A stretch of 64,000 bases of DNA, from the NCBI RefSeq assembly GCF_003711105.1, contig NZ_CP023865.1:7733001-7797000 (forward strand), read 5' to 3'. Source of the stretch: Actinoplanes teichomyceticus ATCC 31121. GTDB lineage: Bacteria > Actinomycetota > Actinomycetes > Mycobacteriales > Micromonosporaceae. Shown piece by piece: positions 9,124 through 18,172 of this stretch (positions are counted from its first letter, which is position 1; each line of letters begins with the position of its first letter). Under the pieces are notes generated by a model. It saw nothing but the letters and a program-made list of their open reading frames with translations. It ran no database searches and was not told the DNA's origin. Both the position numbers and the translations under genes were made by a program.

Positions 9124-9178
9124 CGTTGAACAATGTTCACCACCAGGTCTGGCGTCGTTCACCGGTGTTCATGTTGAC
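9124..9178. promoter_or_regulatory. PHO box: GTTCACC repeats with 11-bp period
   Basis: Two exact GTTCACC units start at 9135 and 9157, 22 bp (two 11-bp turns) apart. Degenerate copies sit around 9124, 9146 and 9167-9168. Direct repeats of GTTCACC-N4 are the known binding units of Streptomyces PhoP. The array lies in the senX3-phoU intergenic region, where it can control both directions. Confidence 0.75.
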
Positions 9179-9260
9179 GCAGCCCCGGCGACCTAGCGTG
9201 AGCCGCACACATCGGCCGTCACCAGGCACGGGACGGCCCCGACAATCGGGACTTGAAAAC

Positions 9261-9914
9261 ATGCGCGAGGAGTTCCAGGCCGATCTCACCGAGGTGAGCC
9301 GCCTGCTGGTGACCATGGCGGAGTCGGTGCGCGCCGCGCTGCGCAAGGCGACGACCGCGCTGCTGACCGCCGACCTGAAGGCGGCCGAGGCCGTCATTCA
9401 GCGCGACGCCGACGTGGACCAGATCCACCAGCAGGTCGAGTTCAAGGTGGCCGACATGATCGCCCGGCAGGCGCCGGTCGCGCGTGATCTGCGCCGCGCG
9501 ATCACCGCCCTGCACATCTCCGCCGACCTGGAGCGGATGGGCGACCTGGCCGAGCACGTGGCCAAGACCGCCGCCCGGCGGCACCCGTCGCCGGCCGTGC
9601 CGGCCGAGCTGCGCCCGGTCTTCAAGGGCATGGCGGAGGTCGCCGACCAGATGGCCGAGAAGATCACCAACGTGCTCGTCAGCCCGGACGCCGGCCTCGC
9701 CGCCGAGCTGGAGAAGGACGACGACGCGATCGACGACCTGGAGCGCCAGCTCTTCAAGATCATGCTGGCCGACGACTGGCCCTACGGCGCGGAGACCGCG
9801 ATCGACGGGGCGCTGCTGGGCCGGTTCTACGAGCGGTACGCCGACCACGCGGTGAACATCAGCGAGCACACCATCTACCTGATCACGGGGGAGCCGGCGG
9901 CGGCTCAGGACTGA
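9261..9914 (+). CDS. phoU: phosphate signalling protein PhoU
   Basis: PhoU couples the Pst phosphate transporter to the sensor kinase and keeps signalling off when phosphate is plentiful. The 217-residue protein has two three-helix PhoU repeats, seen as VIQRDADVDQIHQQVEFKVADMIARQAPVARDLR-type blocks with RRAITALHISADLERMGDLAEHVAK in the first and RYADHAVNISEHT in the second (given here in short pieces of longer matches). ATG 9261 is chosen because MREEFQADL is the conserved start; the frame is open from 9126. It is divergent from senX3 behind a PHO box and is followed by a strong hairpin. Confidence 0.95.
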   Translation: MREEFQADLTEVSRLLVTMAESVRAALRKATTALLTADLKAAEAVIQRDADVDQIHQQVEFKVADMIARQAPVARDLRRAITALHISADLERMGDLAEHVAKTAARRHPSPAVPAELRPVFKGMAEVADQMAEKITNVLVSPDAGLAAELEKDDDAIDDLERQLFKIMLADDWPYGAETAIDGALLGRFYERYADHAVNISEHTIYLITGEPAAAQD

Positions 9915-9928
9915 GCGCCCCGGCAGGT

Positions 9929-9965
9929 CGCGGGCCGGGACACCACGGGGGTGTCCCGGCCCGCG
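9929..9965. terminator. bidirectional terminator between phoU and gpmA
   Basis: A perfect 16-bp stem (9929-9944 pairing with 9950-9965) with a 5-base loop lies between the converging ends of phoU and gpmA. It is GC-rich and lacks a U-run. Confidence 0.8.
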
Positions 9966-9981
9966 CTCGTTCGCGTCCGGC

Positions 9982-10728
9982 TCAGCGGCCCTGGTTGGCG
10001 ACCGCGGCGGCGGCCTCCTTGGCGGCCTCCGGGTCGAGGTAGGTGCCGCCGGGGGTGACCGGGCGCAGGTTCTCGTCCAGGTCGTAGCGCAGCGGGATGC
10101 CGGTCGGGATGTTCAGCTTGGCGATCGCCTCGTCGGAGATCTGGTCCAGGTGCTTGACGATCGCGCGCAGCGAGTTGCCGTGCGCGGCGACCAGCACGGT
10201 CCTGCCCGCGCGCAGGTCCGGCACGATCGCGTCGTACCAGTACGGCAGCGCGCGCTCGAGCACGTCCTTGAGGCACTCGGCCTTGGGCATCAGCTCCGGC
10301 GGCAGGTCGCGGTAGCGCGCGTCGCCGAACTGGGAGAACTCCGCGTCGTCCGCGATCGGGGGCGGCGGGACGTCGTACGACCGGCGCCAGAGCATGAACT
10401 GCTCCTCGCCGTACGCCTCCAGCGTCTGCTTCTTGTCCTTGCCCTGCAGGGCGCCGTAGTGCCGCTCGTTGAGCCGCCACGACCGCTTGACCGGGATCCA
10501 GTGCCGGTCGGTGATGTGCAGAGCGATCTCGCTCGTCCGGATCGCGCGCCGCAGCAGGCTGGTGTGCACCACGTCGGGCAGCACGTTCTGCTCCTTGAGC
10601 AGTTCCCCGCCGCGCCGGGCCTCGTCCTCACCCTTGGCGTCCAGGTCCACGTCGACCCAGCCGGTGAAGAGGTTCTTGGCGTTCCACTCGCTATTGCCGT
10701 GCCGCAACAGCACCAGGGTTCCTGTCAT
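9982..10728 (-). CDS. gpmA: 2,3-bisphosphoglycerate-dependent phosphoglycerate mutase
   Basis: The enzyme interconverts 3- and 2-phosphoglycerate in glycolysis. It has the RHG signature at residues 9-11 ([12 protein letters not shown]), which supplies the phosphorylated His10. Also visible are [18 protein letters not shown], and the second catalytic His in [12 protein letters not shown]. The 248 residues match the family. ATG 10728 opens the conserved [11 protein letters not shown]; upstream in-frame sequence is not conserved. In mycobacteria gpm1 also sits next to senX3-regX3, so the position is ancestral. Confidence 0.95.
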   Translation of the reverse strand: MTGTLVLLRHGNSEWNAKNLFTGWVDVDLDAKGEDEARRGGELLKEQNVLPDVVHTSLLRRAIRTSEIALHITDRHWIPVKRSWRLNERHYGALQGKDKKQTLEAYGEEQFMLWRRSYDVPPPPIADDAEFSQFGDARYRDLPPELMPKAECLKDVLERALPYWYDAIVPDLRAGRTVLVAAHGNSLRAIVKHLDQISDEAIAKLNIPTGIPLRYDLDENLRPVTPGGTYLDPEAAKEAAAAVANQGR

Positions 10729-10864
10729 GACCACATCTTCCCCCGTGCGGCCGATCGCGTTCAGGGCCACCCGGCAGGTGGCGGTCACCACATGGAAACC
10801 GGGTTGCGAAAACCCCTAGGTTGTAAGGGAATAGCGGCGGTTGGCCGCTTACGGGGGAGGCGTC

Positions 10865-12373
10865 GTGCACGGTTGGTTACGGCAAGCCGCGGGAGGACTG
10901 CCGCGGCAGTTCTGGTTCCTCTGGACCGGCACCCTGATCAACCGTCTCGGCTCCTTCGTGGTGCTCTTCCTGAGCATCTACCTCACCGGCGAGCGGCACC
11001 TCACGCAGAGCCAGGCCGGTCTGGTCCTCGGGCTCTACGGCGTGGGCGGCGCGATCGGCACGATGACCGGTGGGGTGCTCGCCGACCGCTGGGGCCGGCG
11101 GCCCACCATGCTCACCGCCCAGTTCGGCGCGGCGGCGCTGATGCTGGCCCTCGGGTTCGCCCAGTCGTACCCGCAGATCCTGGTGGTCACCGCGCTGCTC
11201 GGACTGTTCGGCGAGGGGGTGCGGCCGGCGTTCTCGGCGATGATGGTGGACGTCGTGCCGGAAGCCGACCGGGTCCGGGCGTACTCGCTGAACTACTGGG
11301 CGATCAACCTCGGCTTCGCGCTCGCCGCGATCGCCGCGGGCTTCGCCGCGCAGGCCGACTACCTGCTGCTGTTCGTGGTGGACGCGGCCACCACGCTGCT
11401 CACCGCCACCATCACGCTGATCTTCCTGGCGGAGACCCGGCCGGCGCACCGCCCGGCCGGTGACGGCACGCCCGCCCCGCGCGGCGGGATGCTGACCGCC
11501 CTGGGCGACCGGGTGTTCCTCGTCTACCTGTTGATCAACCTGCTGTCCGTGCTGGTGCTCCTGCAGCACGCGTCGACGCTGCCGATCGCCATGCTGGCCG
11601 ACGGGTTCTCGGCCGCCACCTACGGCTGGGTCATCGCGGTCAACGGCCTCCTGATCGTCTTCGGTCAGCTCTTCGTGCCGAGGCTGATCGACGGACGCCG
11701 CAGCGACCGCGTGCTGGCGGTCGGCGCGCTGATCATCGGAGCCGGCTTCGGCCTGGTCGCCGTCGCACACGCGGCCTGGATGTACGCGCTGACCGTGGTG
11801 ATCTGGACGCTCGGCGAGATGCTGCAGTCGCCCAGCAACGCGGCGACCGTCGCCGCCCTGTCACCACCCGCGCTGCGCGGTCGCTACCAGGGGCTCAGCT
11901 CGCTGTCGTGGTCGATCGGGACGGCGCTGGCGCCGATCCTGGGCGGGCTGGTGCTGCAGGGGTTCGGGTCGGCCGCGCTGTGGCTGGGTTGTTTCGTCCT
12001 CTGCGCGCTGGCCGCCGCCGGACACCTGCTGGCCGGTCCGGCCCGCGAGCGGCGGGCGGCTTTGCGGCGTACGCAGGAACTCGCCGGCCTGGCGGACACG
12101 CCGGCGGCGACCGGCGGCCCGGCCCCGGCCGCATCCCCGACCGCGCTGCCCCCGGCGGCCGCGGACGGCGACCCGGACCCGGCCACCTCCCCGACCGCGC
12201 TGCCCCCGGCGGCCGCGGACGGCGACCCGGACCCGGCCCTGGCCGCGACCACTGTGGACGCCGGCAACCACGCGGCCCCCTTCCCCGTGGCCCGGCAGCG
12301 GGCGGCCGCGGCCGACGCCGCCCCGACCGGGTCCGGAGCGGACATGCGGGCCCCGGTCGCCGACGGGCGGTGA
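10865..12373 (+). CDS. MFS transporter (first of a tandem pair)
   Basis: This is a 12-helix major facilitator with the loop 2-3 motif GGVLADRWGRRPTML. It probably exports a drug or small molecule using the proton gradient; the substrate is unknown. GTG 10865 follows a GGGGGAGG ribosome site at the right distance and aligns with the start of the next gene (VHGWLR against VRGWLR), so it is preferred to an upstream TTG at 10841. After the last helix a cytoplasmic tail of about 100 residues is rich in Ala, Pro and Asp and contains an exact 18-residue tandem duplication. The second MFS gene follows 115 bp later. Confidence 0.88.
   Translation: MHGWLRQAAGGLPRQFWFLWTGTLINRLGSFVVLFLSIYLTGERHLTQSQAGLVLGLYGVGGAIGTMTGGVLADRWGRRPTMLTAQFGAAALMLALGFAQSYPQILVVTALLGLFGEGVRPAFSAMMVDVVPEADRVRAYSLNYWAINLGFALAAIAAGFAAQADYLLLFVVDAATTLLTATITLIFLAETRPAHRPAGDGTPAPRGGMLTALGDRVFLVYLLINLLSVLVLLQHASTLPIAMLADGFSAATYGWVIAVNGLLIVFGQLFVPRLIDGRRSDRVLAVGALIIGAGFGLVAVAHAAWMYALTVVIWTLGEMLQSPSNAATVAALSPPALRGRYQGLSSLSWSIGTALAPILGGLVLQGFGSAALWLGCFVLCALAAAGHLLAGPARERRAALRRTQELAGLADTPAATGGPAPAASPTALPPAAADGDPDPATSPTALPPAAADGDPDPALAATTVDAGNHAAPFPVARQRAAAADAAPTGSGADMRAPVADGR
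12134..12238. repeat. 54-bp tandem duplication inside the MFS gene
   Basis: Positions 12134-12184 and 12188-12238 are identical over 51 bp at a 54-bp offset. The duplication keeps frame and gives two copies of an SPTALPPAAADGDPDPA segment in the cytoplasmic tail. It looks like a recent slippage product. Confidence 0.9.
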
Positions 12374-12488
12374 ACCGCGCCCGGTGACCCGCGCCATCCG
12401 GCCCGACGCCCGCCCGCACTACGGTTAGGAAAGTTTGCCGTTGCGGGCCGAGGCGCCGCCGACGGGCGCGGCGGAAGAGGGTGAGCTG

Positions 12489-13709
12489 GTGCGCGGGTGG
12501 CTGCGCGGGACGGTCGGCGGCCTGCCGGCGGTGTACTGGTACCTCTGGGCCGGGCTGCTGATCAACCGGGTCGGCGGGTTCGCGGTGCTCTACCTGTCGC
12601 TCTACCTGACCGCCGAGCGTGGGGCGGGATCAGCGCTCGCCGGGCTGGTGGTCGGCACCTACGGGATCGGCGGCGTCGCCGGCACGCTGGCCGGCGGCGT
12701 GCTCACCGACCGGTGGGGCCGGCGCGCCACCCTGCTCGCGGCCCACCTCGCCTGCTCCGCGGTGCTGGTGGCGCTGGCGGTCAGCTCGCCGCTGCCGGTC
12801 ATCGCCGGACTGTGCCTGCTGCTCGGGCTGACCCAGGCGATGCCCGGTCCGGCGTTCGTCGCCGCGATCACCGACACGGTGCCGGCCGGGCACCGGCTGC
12901 GGGCGTTCAACCTGCAATTCTGGGCGTTCAACCTGGGGACGGCCGGGGCGTCGCTGCTGGCCGGGCTGCTGGCGCGCTGGAGCTACCTCGGGCTGTTCCT
13001 CATCGACGCGGCCAGCACCCTGGTCACCGCGCTGCTGATCGCCTGGAAGGTGCCGGAGACCCTGGGCGGGGCCGGCCGGTCCGGGCCGGCGACCGGCGGG
13101 ATGCGTACGGTCCTCGCCGACCGGATCTTCCTGGCCTTCGTCGGGCTGACCCTGCTGCAGGCGCTGCTGAGCAGCCAGACCAACACCATCGTGCCGCTCG
13201 CGATGCACGGCGACGGCCTCGGGCCCGGTGCCTACGGCCTGGTCACCGCGCTGGGCGGGGCGCTCATCGTGCTCGGGCAGCTGTTCGTGCCGAAGGTCAT
13301 CGACGGGCGGCGCAAGGACCGGGTGCTGGCACTGTCCATGGTCGTCATGGCGGCCGGGTTCGCGGTGCTGACCGTGGCCGACAGCCTGCCGGCGTACCTG
13401 GCCGCCGCGGCCGTCTGGACGGTCGGCGGGATGCTCGCCGCCCCGCCGAACGCCGCGATCAACTCGGAGCTGGCTCCGCCGCTGCTGCGCGGGCGGTACC
13501 AGGCGGTGTTCTACCTGAGCTTCCCGGCGGCGTCGTTCGTGGCGCCCGCGCTGGGCGGCGCCGGGCTGGAGGCGTTCGGCGCCGGGCACTGGGCGGTCGT
13601 GGCCGCGGTCGGGATGGTCGCGGCGGCCCTGCACCTGGCGGCCGGCCCGGCCCGGGAGCGCCGGGTGGCCGAGGCGCCCCGGCCCGCCCCGGAACGGCCG
13701 GCCGCCTGA
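12489..13709 (+). CDS. MFS transporter (second of a tandem pair)
   Basis: The protein is a clear paralogue of the preceding transporter. It shares VxGWLR at the start, the LTGERG/LTAERG segment, GGVLTDRWGRRATL in loop 2-3, the GQLFVPKVIDGRRKDRVLAL segment in the middle and APPNAA-type sequence near helix 10. GTG 12489 is preferred because it aligns with the paralogue; TTG 12435 also has an AGGAAAG upstream and cannot be excluded. It lacks the long tail of its neighbour. The substrate is unknown. Confidence 0.85.
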   Translation: MRGWLRGTVGGLPAVYWYLWAGLLINRVGGFAVLYLSLYLTAERGAGSALAGLVVGTYGIGGVAGTLAGGVLTDRWGRRATLLAAHLACSAVLVALAVSSPLPVIAGLCLLLGLTQAMPGPAFVAAITDTVPAGHRLRAFNLQFWAFNLGTAGASLLAGLLARWSYLGLFLIDAASTLVTALLIAWKVPETLGGAGRSGPATGGMRTVLADRIFLAFVGLTLLQALLSSQTNTIVPLAMHGDGLGPGAYGLVTALGGALIVLGQLFVPKVIDGRRKDRVLALSMVVMAAGFAVLTVADSLPAYLAAAAVWTVGGMLAAPPNAAINSELAPPLLRGRYQAVFYLSFPAASFVAPALGGAGLEAFGAGHWAVVAAVGMVAAALHLAAGPARERRVAEAPRPAPERPAA

Positions 13710-13777
13710 CCGAACGACCGCCGCCCGGCCCGCCGCGGAACGGCCGGCCGCCTGACCGAACGACCGCCGCCCGGTCC
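13690..13777. repeat. 46-bp tandem duplication across the MFS stop codon
   Basis: A segment beginning CGGAACGGCCGGCCGCCTGA at 13690 recurs at 13736 with a single difference near the end. The first copy contains the true stop codon (13707-13709), so the second copy repeats the 3' end of the gene in the non-coding DNA behind it. Confidence 0.85.
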
Positions 13778-14696
13778 GTGGCCCGCCGCGCCACGATCCG
13801 CTTCCGGCGCGCCGGTCGCCGCCGCGACGGGCCGGTCGGGTGGACGCGGCCGGCGCCGCCTCCGGCCGGAAGCTACGCGAACGGTCAGCACCGGAGCTTT
13901 GTGCAGCGGGCCCGGCGAGCGACGCGAAAGCCGGGTGAGAGGGCCTCCGGCGACCATGGGCTGAACACATCGGACGGCCGCGGCCGGCGCGCGGTGGAAT
14001 CGGCGCCCGGTGGCCTTGTAAATGCGTGGAGGGAATTCGATGAACGAAAGATCCTGCGGCACGGAACGGTGACGAGGCCGCAAAACAAAAGCGCCGGCGG
14101 CGGCGGGCGACCCCCATCCCCATAGGCGTCGCCCGCACTAACCGCCGGTCTCGGGTCGCGCCGTCCCCCAACGGCTTGTGCCACCCGTCCCCAAACGCCG
14201 ATCCGCGGCGATCATTGCTGATCCACCCGTTCCCCGAACTGACGGCTCGGCGTCCATCGACCACGCTAGTTGGGGCAGTCAAGCCTCACAACCCGTATCC
14301 GTGTCGACATCTGTCTCGGGCGTCACAATCGCCAACAACCAACCGATCGGACGATCCGCCAATCACTCGTCCGGCCTCACCGGACCGGCAAAAATTACGA
14401 CTCTTACCGGGAGATGAAAATGATGACGGTCGAATCAGCGGACCGCCTCGGCCGATCTTGCCGGTGGGCGACATCTCGATGAATTCGCGCTTATCGAGAT
14501 CGCGTTGTGGCACGTCAGAGCGATCTCGCCGGGGCGCGGCGGACACCCGGCCGCGGCCCGCGCGCCATCGCGCACGCGTGCCGCCGGCCACCGCGGACAC
14601 CGTCACCGCGTCCCGGCGGGTCCAGTGCGGACCGTCCGACCACGACGGTGCCCACGGGCGCGCTCGACGCGTCCCCGCGACCACGCGGGTCCGGGC
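13710..14696. other. 987-bp stretch without a recognisable gene
   Basis: No open frame here has a convincing product on either strand. After the 46-bp duplication there is a 9-bp-stem hairpin (14103-14111 with 14128-14136). From about 14210 to 14500 the DNA is visibly richer in A and T than its surroundings. A 10-codon frame at 14040 (ATG AAC GAA...) follows a good GGAGGG ribosome site but is too short to judge. The region could hold a small RNA, a leader or a decayed gene. Confidence 0.5.
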
Positions 14697-15194
14697 TCAG
14701 GACCCGCCGGCACCGCCCTCGGGCGCCGCGAAATGTTTGAACGCCTGCAGGTTCGCCAGCGACTCGCCACGCTTGACGCGCCACTCCCACTCGCGGCGGA
14801 TCGACGTACCGAAGCCGATCTCCAACATCGAGTCGAACGACTCGTCGGCGTACGTCAGAACCGCGCCCAGCAGCCGGTCCAGCTCGTCCTCGTCCAGCCC
14901 CTTCAGCGACACCCGGCCGGTCAGATAGATGTCGCCGGCCGTGTCGATGGAGAACGCCACCCCGTACATCCGGGCGTTGCGGCGCAGCAGCCAGGCCCAC
15001 AGCTCCTCGCGCCGCTCGTCCGGCTGGCGCATCACGAACGCCTCGATACGCAGCGCGTGCTCCCCGACGATCAGGTTGCAGGCGGTCTTGAGCTTGTGCG
15101 AGCCGGGCAGCGTGACCACGTACGACGAGTCGCCGGTCGACTCCCACTCCAGCTCCCGCTCGGCTAGCACCCGCTCGATCAGCTCCGTCACCAT
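14697..15194 (-). CDS. YbjN domain-containing protein
   Basis: The 165-residue protein is a YbjN-type (type III secretion chaperone-like fold) protein of uncertain function. It contains the [39 protein letters not shown] and [10 protein letters not shown] segments typical of the family. ATG 15194 overlaps the last 7 bp of mshA, so the two are translated as one unit. M. tuberculosis keeps the same order (Rv0486 mshA, Rv0487). A role linked to mycothiol synthesis is inferred from position only. Confidence 0.88.
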   Translation of the reverse strand: MVTELIERVLAERELEWESTGDSSYVVTLPGSHKLKTACNLIVGEHALRIEAFVMRQPDERREELWAWLLRRNARMYGVAFSIDTAGDIYLTGRVSLKGLDEDELDRLLGAVLTYADESFDSMLEIGFGTSIRREWEWRVKRGESLANLQAFKHFAAPEGGAGGS

Positions 15195-16477
15195 GCGCAC
15201 GTCGCCCCCTCCACCCGCGCCGTGATCAACGCCCGGTGCTCGCGCACCGCGTCCCGGTACACACCCAGCAGGGTCTGCACGGTCCGGTCCCAGGAGAACT
15301 GCGACGCGTGCGCGACCGCTCCGGCCGACAGCCGCCGCCGGTACCCCGGGGCGGCGAGCAGCCGGTCCAGCACCCGCGCCCAGTCGGCCGGGTCGTGGCC
15401 GTCCACCAGCACCCCGCTCTCCCCGTCGCGGACCGCGGTGACCAGACCGCCGACCGCGGCGGCCACCACCGGCGTGCCGCAGGCCTGCGCCTCCAGCGCG
15501 ACCAGCCCGAACGACTCGTTGTAGGAGGGCACCGCGACCAGGTCGGCGGCGCGGTAGAGCGCGGCCAGGTCGGCGCCGGTCTGCGGGGGCAGGAACACCA
15601 CCGCATCGGTGACGCCGAGCGAGGCGGCCAGCTCGATCAGCGCGGACGGCCGGTCCAGGCCGGTGCCGCTGGGGCCGCCGCAGATCACCAGGGTCACGTC
15701 CGTGGAGCCACGGGCCCGCAGCTCGGCGAGCGCGGAGATCAGCACGTCCGGGGCCTTGAGCGGCTGGATCCGTCCGACGAACGCGACGATCCGCCCGTGC
15801 TCGGGCAACCCGAACCGGGCCCGCTCGGACCGGCCGGGCCGGAACCGTTCCAGGTCGACGCCGGGCTGCACCACGCTGACCCGGGCCGGGTCGGCCTGGT
15901 AGTGGGTGATCAGGTCCTGCGCCTCGAACCGGGTGTTCGCCACCAGGCGGTCGGACTCGGCGACGACCTGCTCCTCGCCGATCACCCGGGCCTTCGGCTC
16001 CGGCCGGTCGCCGGCCGCGATCAGCCGGTTCTTCACCTTGGCCAGGGTGTGCGCGGTGTGCACGTGCGGCACGCCCCAGCGCTCCCGGGCCAGCCAGCCG
16101 ACCTGGCCGGACAGCCAGTAGTGCGAGTGGATCAGATCGTAGTGGCCCGGCGGGTGCGCCGCCTCGGCCCGTAGCACCCCGGTGGTGAACGCGCACAGCT
16201 GGGAGGACAGCTCCTCCTTGGCCAGCCCCTCGAACGGCCCGGCGGTCACGTGCCGCACGTGCACGCCCGGCAGCATCTCGACCACCGGGGGCAGGTCGCT
16301 GGACGTGGCCCGGGTGAAGATCTCCACCTCGACACCGGCCGCGGCCAGCCGCTTGGAAACCTCGACGATGTAGACGTTCATCCCGCCGGCGTCGCCGGTG
16401 CCCGGTTGCTCCAGCGGCGACGTGTGCACCGAGAGCGTGGCTATGCGCCGTGGTGTGGGCCAGCAGACCTCAGCCAC
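15188..16477 (-). CDS. mshA: D-inositol-3-phosphate glycosyltransferase MshA
   Basis: MshA transfers N-acetylglucosamine from UDP-GlcNAc to inositol 3-phosphate, the first step of mycothiol synthesis. The 429-residue GT4 enzyme shows the diagnostic start [20 protein letters not shown], then [19 protein letters not shown] and [12 protein letters not shown] in the acceptor half. The donor-binding half has [13 protein letters not shown] and the E-x7-E stretch ending in [16 protein letters not shown]. The start is GTG 16477. The presence of mshA supports an actinomycete host. The upstream gene is a divergent SDR. Confidence 0.96.
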   Translation of the reverse strand: MAEVCWPTPRRIATLSVHTSPLEQPGTGDAGGMNVYIVEVSKRLAAAGVEVEIFTRATSSDLPPVVEMLPGVHVRHVTAGPFEGLAKEELSSQLCAFTTGVLRAEAAHPPGHYDLIHSHYWLSGQVGWLARERWGVPHVHTAHTLAKVKNRLIAAGDRPEPKARVIGEEQVVAESDRLVANTRFEAQDLITHYQADPARVSVVQPGVDLERFRPGRSERARFGLPEHGRIVAFVGRIQPLKAPDVLISALAELRARGSTDVTLVICGGPSGTGLDRPSALIELAASLGVTDAVVFLPPQTGADLAALYRAADLVAVPSYNESFGLVALEAQACGTPVVAAAVGGLVTAVRDGESGVLVDGHDPADWARVLDRLLAAPGYRRRLSAGAVAHASQFSWDRTVQTLLGVYRDAVREHRALITARVEGATCAW

Positions 16478-16606
16478 GTTCGTTCCCTCCGCTCGGGGGT
16501 CTCACCGGTAAAAGTCGTTGCGCACTTGTCATCTTCCCCGCCGACGTGGCCTGAACCACTACGCAGCGGGGTCAGGGTGACCCAGGTCATGGGGTTAGAT
16601 CGGAGC

Positions 16607-17362
16607 ATGCAGAACATCGCAGTGGTCACCGGGGCATCCAGTGGAATCGGCGCGGCCACCGCGCGCCGCCTCGCCGGCGAGGGATTCCACGTGGTGGCCG
16701 CCGCCCGACGGGCCGACCGGCTGGCGACCCTGGTCAAGGAGATCGGGCCGCACGCGACCGCGGTCACGTGCGACATCACCTCGGACGACTCGGTGGCCGC
16801 GCTGGCCGGCACGGTGGCGGAGCTCGGCGCCCCGCTCACCCTGCTGGTCAACAACGCGGGCGGCGCGCGCGGGCTGGACCCGGTCGCGGCCGGCTCGATC
16901 GAGGACTGGCAGTGGATGTACGACGTGAACGTCCTGGGCACCCTGCGGGTCACCAAGGCGCTGCTGCCCGCGCTGGAGGCCAGCGGAGCCGGCACGATCG
17001 TGACGATCGGGTCGACCGCGGCCTTCACGCCGTACGAGGGTGGCGGCGGTTACGTGGCGGCCAAGCACGCCCAGACCGCGCTGGTCGGGACGCTGCGTCT
17101 GGAGATCGTCGGCAAGCCGGTCCGGGTCGTCGAGATCGACCCGGGGATGGTGCAGACCGACGAGTTCTCGCTGAACCGCTTCGCCGGCGACCGGGAGCGG
17201 GCCGACGCGGTCTACGCCGGGGTGAAGGAGCCGCTGGTCGCCGACGACATCGCGGACATCGTCGCGTTCGCCGCGACCCGGCCGCACCACGTCAACATCG
17301 ACCGGCTGGTGGTCCGCCCGATCGCCCAGGCCGCCCAGCACAAGGTGCACCGGGAGCGGTAG
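16607..17362 (+). CDS. classical SDR oxidoreductase
   Basis: The 251-residue enzyme has the classical short-chain dehydrogenase layout. TGASSGIG at residues 8-15 binds NAD(P), NNAG lies at 82-85, Ser136 lies in TIGSTAAF, and the catalytic Y-x3-K is Tyr149-Lys153 (YVAAKHAQ). An Arg pair after beta-2 (AARRADRL) points to NADP preference. ATG 16607 opens the Rossmann strand; upstream in-frame codons run through mshA antisense. M. tuberculosis Rv0484c is the likely counterpart near mshA. The substrate is unknown. Confidence 0.9.
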   Translation: MQNIAVVTGASSGIGAATARRLAGEGFHVVAAARRADRLATLVKEIGPHATAVTCDITSDDSVAALAGTVAELGAPLTLLVNNAGGARGLDPVAAGSIEDWQWMYDVNVLGTLRVTKALLPALEASGAGTIVTIGSTAAFTPYEGGGGYVAAKHAQTALVGTLRLEIVGKPVRVVEIDPGMVQTDEFSLNRFAGDRERADAVYAGVKEPLVADDIADIVAFAATRPHHVNIDRLVVRPIAQAAQHKVHRER

Positions 17363-17364
17363 TC

Positions 17365-18144
17365 ATCAAGCCGGTCGGTGCGATCACCCGAGGGACGACC
17401 AACCCCAACCGCCTGCGGCGGGTGGACAACTTCATCGCGTACCGCTGCGCGGCCGCGCTGACCGCGGCGGACGCCCCGCTGGTCGTCGACCTCGGCTACG
17501 GCGCGTCGCCGGTCACCGCGGTCGAGCTCCGCGACCGCCTGGCGACCGCGGTTCGCCCGGACGTCACGGTCATCGGCCTGGAGATCGATCCGGTACGGGT
17601 GGCCGCCGCCCAGCCGTACGCCGCCCCGCCGTTGCTGCAGTTCCGCCGGGGCGGGTTCGAGCTGGCCGGCCTGTCCCCGGTGGTGGTACGCGCGTTCAAC
17701 GTGCTGCGGCAGTACGCCGAGGAGGACGTGGCGGCGGCCTGGCGGCAGATGACCGCGACCGGCGCGGTGCTGGTCGAGGGCACCTGCGACGAGCTGGGCC
17801 GGATCGCCACCTGGGTGGTGGTCGAGGCCGGCGTGCCGGCGACGCTCACCCTGTCCGCCCGGCTGCCGGTCCTGGAACATCCGGCGGTCTTCGCCGAGCG
17901 GCTGCCCAAGGCGCTGATCCACCACAACGTGCCCGGCCACCCGGTGCACGAGCTGCTGCGCGCGCTGGGCCGGGCGTGGGAGACCGAGGCGACCCCGTTC
18001 GGGCCGCGGCAGCGCTGGCTGGCCACGGTGCGGCGGATGCGCACGGCGGGGTGGCCGGTGCTGGACGGGCCGGCCCGGTGGCGTCTCGGCGAGCTGACCG
18101 TGCCGATCGACGTCGCCCTCGGCTCCGCGGCAGGTCGCCCCTGA
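17365..18144 (+). CDS. class I SAM-dependent methyltransferase-like protein, apparent ATC start
   Basis: The 259-residue frame has a SAM-binding motif I (LVVDLGYGASPVTAVELRD) and an acidic residue after the next strand (VIGLEIDPVRVAAA). The rest is typical of a conserved actinobacterial methyltransferase; the substrate is unknown. No ATG, GTG or TTG lies in frame near the conserved N-terminus KPVGAITRGTTNPNRLRRVD. An ATC at 17365, 8 bases after a GGGAG, takes the place of the usual ATG. The next in-frame GTG (17422) would remove 19 conserved-looking residues. The gene begins 2 bp after the SDR stop, so it is probably co-transcribed. Confidence 0.75.
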   Translation: MKPVGAITRGTTNPNRLRRVDNFIAYRCAAALTAADAPLVVDLGYGASPVTAVELRDRLATAVRPDVTVIGLEIDPVRVAAAQPYAAPPLLQFRRGGFELAGLSPVVVRAFNVLRQYAEEDVAAAWRQMTATGAVLVEGTCDELGRIATWVVVEAGVPATLTLSARLPVLEHPAVFAERLPKALIHHNVPGHPVHELLRALGRAWETEATPFGPRQRWLATVRRMRTAGWPVLDGPARWRLGELTVPIDVALGSAAGRP

Positions 18145-18172
18145 GAGCCGGGCGACAGGCGGGTGGGTCCGA

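Noticed and set aside
12134-12238. CRISPR-like repeat
   Set aside because: Only two adjacent in-frame copies without spacers; it is a coding duplication.
14040-14072. Ten-codon frame with a strong GGAGGG site
   Set aside because: Too short and without any conserved product to be called a gene; kept only as a note in the empty stretch.
14286-14684. 132-codon minus-strand frame in the empty region
   Set aside because: No recognisable motif, unusual composition and no ribosome site at a sensible start.
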